Of a stretch of 45,850 nucleotides of DNA, positions 42,161 to 45,850 are shown piece after piece. Location: positions 1 to 45,850 of the forward strand of contig CANJXF010000034.1 of the NCBI GenBank assembly GCA_947478865.1. The letters run 5' to 3'. The position numbers were made by a program, and so were the translations under genes. How positions within the stretch are numbered: position 1 is the first letter of the stretch; each line of letters starts with the position of its first letter. Below the pieces are notes generated by a model that saw only the letters and a list, made by a program, of their open reading frames with translations, was not told the origin of the DNA and ran no database searches. The stretch comes from Verrucomicrobiales bacterium. GTDB lineage: Bacteria; Verrucomicrobiota; Verrucomicrobiia; Limisphaerales; CANJXF01.

Positions 42161-45100
42161 ATGAATAAATCGGAGATGAGAGCGGTTTGCTTCACCCGGC
42201 GGGCGTTCCTGCACAAGGCCGGCGCTCTGCTCACGGGCGCAGCCATTCTGCCGCAACTGGCTCCGCATTCCGTCAAAGCAATGTCCAATCAGTTACTTGA
42301 TTCAACGGCCACGACTGATCCTGTAAAATCCTCCGATGCTGATTCGACAGCTGTCCGAGAAAGGTTGGATAGTGCCCGTTTTGCGCGAGTGGCAACCTGG
42401 GATCCAAGCCATTCCGGCAGCGCAAAAGCAAGCCGAACGGAGGAGTTTCCACCTCAAGACCTCTTCATGGAGACAGAGATTCTACCTGACCCGGACGGCA
42501 ACTACGTCGTCCCACGATACTTCTCACGGCTGACATGGATGGGGACCGAGATTGTGAAAAATGGTATCGGCTGCATCGGTCTACAGTGGGACACAGGCCG
42601 CCTGCTTGCCGAGCTTTCCGTGGAATTTGCGAAAGGCAGTAAGTTTGTCTCCTCAGAAGGAGTGCAGGTGCAATACTGGTCCACCAAGGGCATCGCGTGG
42701 GTGATGCACGAAGCCGGGTCGGCGTGGCAAGGGCATTGGCGGCCTCTGAAAGGAAAACTGGAGTGGCTAGGCGACCGGCTGGTGTTTCGGATCGATCCAC
42801 AGGAACAACCTGAGGGAGGACGAGGCATCCAGAAAATCAGATGGCTCTTTCCGCCGACTGCCGAACCGGTGGTATTGCGTTCCGTGTCGGCTTATACGGC
42901 ATCCGAGTGGAGGCAGGTCGAACTCTTTGTTCAGTTGGAGAAACCTCTGGCCGGCAAACGCGGAGGGATAGAGGTCTGGAATGGCGAGATCATCTCACCA
43001 ACAGTTTCCAGTTCGTCACTTCAATATTCATGGGACTTGTCGAAACCAACCCGCTTGAAGCTTCGTTATTGCGAGTCGTCCGGCAGCAAGCTCGACCGCA
43101 CTGTTGTCAGATTTAGCCTGCCTGGCGGCTCTTTTGGGGTGGCGGTAGATGATGTTCTGGCAAATGAGTGCGTGTACGTCCGTGACTTTGGTTTATTCGC
43201 AGCCAGGTATCCCGCCAACGTGACATTGGCTGAGTATCAAAAGAAGGTCGCCGGGAAGAAGACAATCCTTCAACGCGTAAGAGAGATGCCGGACCAGACA
43301 TTCACCCAAGCCTGGGAAAAGGTGCATCGTGCGATCCAGGACAATGGCCCGATGATGATCTCCCTGGCATGCGACAACTATAAATTCATCGTGGAGCGCG
43401 AGGGCTCAATTCAGTTCTCCACCATTCCTGATACCGTGACAAAGGCTTTGATTAAAGCAATGGTATATCCATGCCAGGTAAAACCCACGCTGGGTTCGGG
43501 CAAAAATGTAGGACTCACCCGGCACAGGGAAGGCGGCTGGCTGCCCATACCCGTGACTGAGGTTCGCGAGGACGGGGTCATATACCGTCAACGCACCTAT
43601 GTGGCACCTTATGACGACGAAAGCCTGAAACGTGGTCCCAGTTGGATGAAGAGGTGGGCTGTGTGTGTGGCGGAGTTCGCAGTCGAGAATCCACAGTCAC
43701 ACGACGCGAACATCTCTCTGAAAATCGAGTTCTGGGCAGACGCAACGAAACAACAAACTGCGACGCTGCAGCAGACGAGTTGGGGAGCGATTGCGTGGAA
43801 GGATGGCCGGATAATCGCCTGCATCGACACAACCGGGACTCCGGCGCTGCAGACCGAGATAGACGGGGGAAGTTTCCTGCTGCACGGACCAATGCGAGCC
43901 AATGGTCGCGCGGCCTGCACGGTCTATATTGCCACCTGCGAACTGAGCCCGGAGAAAGCAGCCTCGCTTCGGAGCGGTGCGAACCTCTGGAGGAATCGAG
44001 TAGTCACTCATTGGGACGAGGTGATGACTGAGGCTCTGCAATTAACAATACCTGAGCCGCTGCTTTCGGATATCATCAGAGCCGCGCAGGTTGATTGTCT
44101 AATCGCCACCCGCTACAGAGATGACGGCGCCCAACTAATACCCTGGATCGCAGCGACCAGTTACGGTCCAATGGAAAGCGAGGCTCAGGCAATCATCTAC
44201 GGCATGGACTCGATGGGATACCACGATTTTGCACGAAGGGCTCACGAATTTTACATCAGCCAGTACAACGCGGCTGGTTACCTCACGACCGGATACACGA
44301 TCATTGGCACCGGATACCACCTTAAGGCGCTTGGGCGGCACTATGGCTTTGCTCATGACACAGACTGGTTCAGGAAGATCGCACTGGAAGCAGCAAGAGC
44401 ATGCCGCTGGGTGATCAAACAACGCAGCCTTACCAAGCGGCTCGATGTTCGGGGCCAGGAGGTGCCTGAATACGGCCTCATGCCTCCAGCGGTCATAGCG
44501 GATTGGAACACCTACACGTATCGCTTCTTTTCCAATGCTCTCTTCAGCGAGGGGCTCTATGATACCGGGCTGGCACTGGAATCAATTCAATATCCCGGTG
44601 CGACACATTTGGTAAAGGACGCGGAGGATTTCCGCAAAGAAGTGCTGAGAGCTTATCGCTGGACTCAGTCGCGAACCCCCGCGCTTCCGTTGAGCAATGG
44701 CAATTGGGTGCCTGGATATCCCGCCACACTTCACGCGCCTGGCCCAATGGCTGATTTCTTTCCGGGTGAAGACTGGGGGCGGATTGCCGCCAGTGACATC
44801 GAGATTGGATCCCACCACTTGGCAGCGCTGGATGTCGTGGACCCAAACAGCAGGGAAGCCGAGTGGATTCTGGAACACGCGGAGGACGTCATATTTCTCT
44901 CGGAGGGCCTGTATGAGTATCCGACTGAAATGAGCCGGAAGGACTGGTTTAATCTCGGAGGTTTCTCCAGAGCCCAACCCTACTACTGCCAATATACGAC
45001 CGTGTATGCGCTCCGTGATGATGTGAAGCCGTTTATTCGTTCATACTTCAACCCCATTCCAGCTCTGGTCAGCAGGGAGAATCTGACCTTTTGGGAGCAT

Positions 45101-45511
45101 TTCCATAATGGTGGCACTTGGGACAAGGCTCACGAGACAGGGGCCTTCCTGCAACAGACCAGGCTTATGTATGTTGTGGAGCGTGGAAATGAGCTTTGGC
45201 TGGCTCCTTTTGTCACCAACAACTGGCTGAAAGATGGAGAGACAGTGAGCGTGCGGAATGCGCCGACGCGGTTCGGCAAGGTGAGCTACAAGATTAACTC
45301 ACACGCCCAAAGCGGCTTTATTAACGCTACGATAGAGCCGCCTGCACGAAACGCACCGGACGTGATAGTAATCCGATTGAGGCATCCTGAAGGCAGGCAT
45401 ATGAGAGCAGTAAAGGTCAATGGCAAGAGACACACAGATTTTGATCCTAAAAAAGAGGTAATCCGAATTAAACCTACAAGCCAAAGCATCTCGGTCCATG
45501 CAAATTACTGA
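42161..45511 (+). CDS. Large Tat-exported six-hairpin-glycosidase-like protein
   Basis: About 1116 residues from ATG 42161. GTG 42143, with AGGAAAGG 7 bp upstream, is an equally good start; the frame opens at 42035. A twin-arginine signal (CFTRRAFLHKAGALLTGAAILP) directs export after folding. Residues about 60-620 are beta-rich, like the sandwich domains of large glycosidases. From about 630 to the end the sequence turns alpha-helical with repeated aromatic and Glu/Asp-containing helices (IPWIAATSYGPMESEAQAIIYG, YHLKALGRHYGF, GNWVPGYPATLHAPGP), as in (alpha/alpha)6 catalytic barrels of rhamnosidase/amylo-glucosidase type. I do not recognise the precise family. It follows the TIM-barrel glycosidase on the same strand. 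Confidence 0.6.
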   Translation: MNKSEMRAVCFTRRAFLHKAGALLTGAAILPQLAPHSVKAMSNQLLDSTATTDPVKSSDADSTAVRERLDSARFARVATWDPSHSGSAKASRTEEFPPQDLFMETEILPDPDGNYVVPRYFSRLTWMGTEIVKNGIGCIGLQWDTGRLLAELSVEFAKGSKFVSSEGVQVQYWSTKGIAWVMHEAGSAWQGHWRPLKGKLEWLGDRLVFRIDPQEQPEGGRGIQKIRWLFPPTAEPVVLRSVSAYTASEWRQVELFVQLEKPLAGKRGGIEVWNGEIISPTVSSSSLQYSWDLSKPTRLKLRYCESSGSKLDRTVVRFSLPGGSFGVAVDDVLANECVYVRDFGLFAARYPANVTLAEYQKKVAGKKTILQRVREMPDQTFTQAWEKVHRAIQDNGPMMISLACDNYKFIVEREGSIQFSTIPDTVTKALIKAMVYPCQVKPTLGSGKNVGLTRHREGGWLPIPVTEVREDGVIYRQRTYVAPYDDESLKRGPSWMKRWAVCVAEFAVENPQSHDANISLKIEFWADATKQQTATLQQTSWGAIAWKDGRIIACIDTTGTPALQTEIDGGSFLLHGPMRANGRAACTVYIATCELSPEKAASLRSGANLWRNRVVTHWDEVMTEALQLTIPEPLLSDIIRAAQVDCLIATRYRDDGAQLIPWIAATSYGPMESEAQAIIYGMDSMGYHDFARRAHEFYISQYNAAGYLTTGYTIIGTGYHLKALGRHYGFAHDTDWFRKIALEAARACRWVIKQRSLTKRLDVRGQEVPEYGLMPPAVIADWNTYTYRFFSNALFSEGLYDTGLALESIQYPGATHLVKDAEDFRKEVLRAYRWTQSRTPALPLSNGNWVPGYPATLHAPGPMADFFPGEDWGRIAASDIEIGSHHLAALDVVDPNSREAEWILEHAEDVIFLSEGLYEYPTEMSRKDWFNLGGFSRAQPYYCQYTTVYALRDDVKPFIRSYFNPIPALVSRENLTFWEHFHNGGTWDKAHETGAFLQQTRLMYVVERGNELWLAPFVTNNWLKDGETVSVRNAPTRFGKVSYKINSHAQSGFINATIEPPARNAPDVIVIRLRHPEGRHMRAVKVNGKRHTDFDPKKEVIRIKPTSQSISVHANY

Positions 45512-45850
45512 CAAAGAAATCGACCCTCACGGTTGGGTGCCTCAGGACAGTGAGCGGAGGCGAGGCCGATGAGACGTCCGCGCGCTCCTCGCCGCCGCTG
45601 GCTGGAAAGGGCAGTTATCCGCGATTAAGCTCAACTTGAAAGCAACTTGGAATTAAGAATGAACAATACGCCTCGGGTACGCGTTACCCTTAAAACAAAT
45701 GTGCTTCTTCGACGTTTGTAATGGGTAAAGTCCCATTGGATGAGGCAATGATTCACCCCAAGGTTGAGTGGCCCATTGTTTTCTGCCTCTTCCAAAGCTC
45801 TTGGTCGCGCCCATACGCCTGCTCGAAGTCATGTAGCCACTACAGCTGCC
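45512..45850. other. Intergenic to the window edge, no gene recognised
   Basis: About 340 bases. Only very short open frames are present, including a 28-codon minus-strand frame near 45753-45842 that is too short to support. No T-run terminator was seen directly after the stop of the large glycosidase gene. Confidence 0.5.

Noticed and set aside
45753-45842. 28-codon minus-strand frame (LHDFEQAYGRDQELW...)
   Set aside because: Too short and without start codon context, although its composition looks protein-like.

Overview
The window looks like a chromosomal segment of a free-living, soil-type member of the Verrucomicrobiota. The inference rests on gene content: a Pup/UBact tag with a bacterial 20S proteasome, a DUF1552 remnant, fibronectin-III and LamG-like secreted proteins, several secreted glycoside hydrolases, and a moderately high GC content. 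No 16S gene is present, so the phylum is inferred and not proven.

Left edge (1-4090). The end of an IS4-type transposase is followed by a non-coding array of 18 short units with a mean period of 20.6 bp. A small fibronectin-III protein with a strong terminator, a secreted LamG-like protein, a stand-alone response regulator and a 186-bp MITE-like element come next.

Proteasome locus (4096-7322). A 56-residue ubiquitin-like modifier ending in RTGQ (Pup/UBact) overlaps prcB by 4 bp. prcA and a Pup ligase-family enzyme (PafA, with some Dop-like traits) follow. The unfoldase (Mpa/ARC) and a second ligase/deamidase paralogue are not in this window.

7363-10536 carries single-domain enzymes: an alpha/beta hydrolase, a thioredoxin-like [2Fe-2S] ferredoxin, a Tat-exported amidohydrolase and a TylF-type methyltransferase.

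10542-18489 is one long minus-strand gene train, zwf-pgl-tsaD-hisD-hisC-exeA-like-gspB-like-CPBP protease, with gaps of 65 bp or less and two ATGA overlaps. It links the oxidative pentose phosphate entry, t6A tRNA modification, histidine synthesis and a secretion-type ATPase pair.

18652-31123 is a pyruvate-oxidation locus: response regulator, lipoate ligase, aceE, aceF and lpd, with an unusually long pyruvate:ferredoxin oxidoreductase (1582 aa) on the opposite strand between aceF and lpd. Both the NAD-linked (aerobic) and ferredoxin-linked (anaerobic or low-redox) routes to acetyl-CoA are therefore side by side.

31473-38702 holds sugar-acid catabolism genes (mannonate dehydratase-like, MFS transporter, 2-keto-3-deoxyfuconate dehydrogenase-like SDR), a large DUF2339 membrane protein and a GH16 glucanase.

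38725-45511 is an accessory region beside a tRNA-Thr(UGU) gene. It contains an open-frame fragment abutting the tRNA 3' end, an in-frame chimera of an unknown protein with the C-terminal part of an IS1380 transposase, a DUF1552 remnant, and two secreted glycosidase-like proteins (1206 bp and about 3.35 kb).
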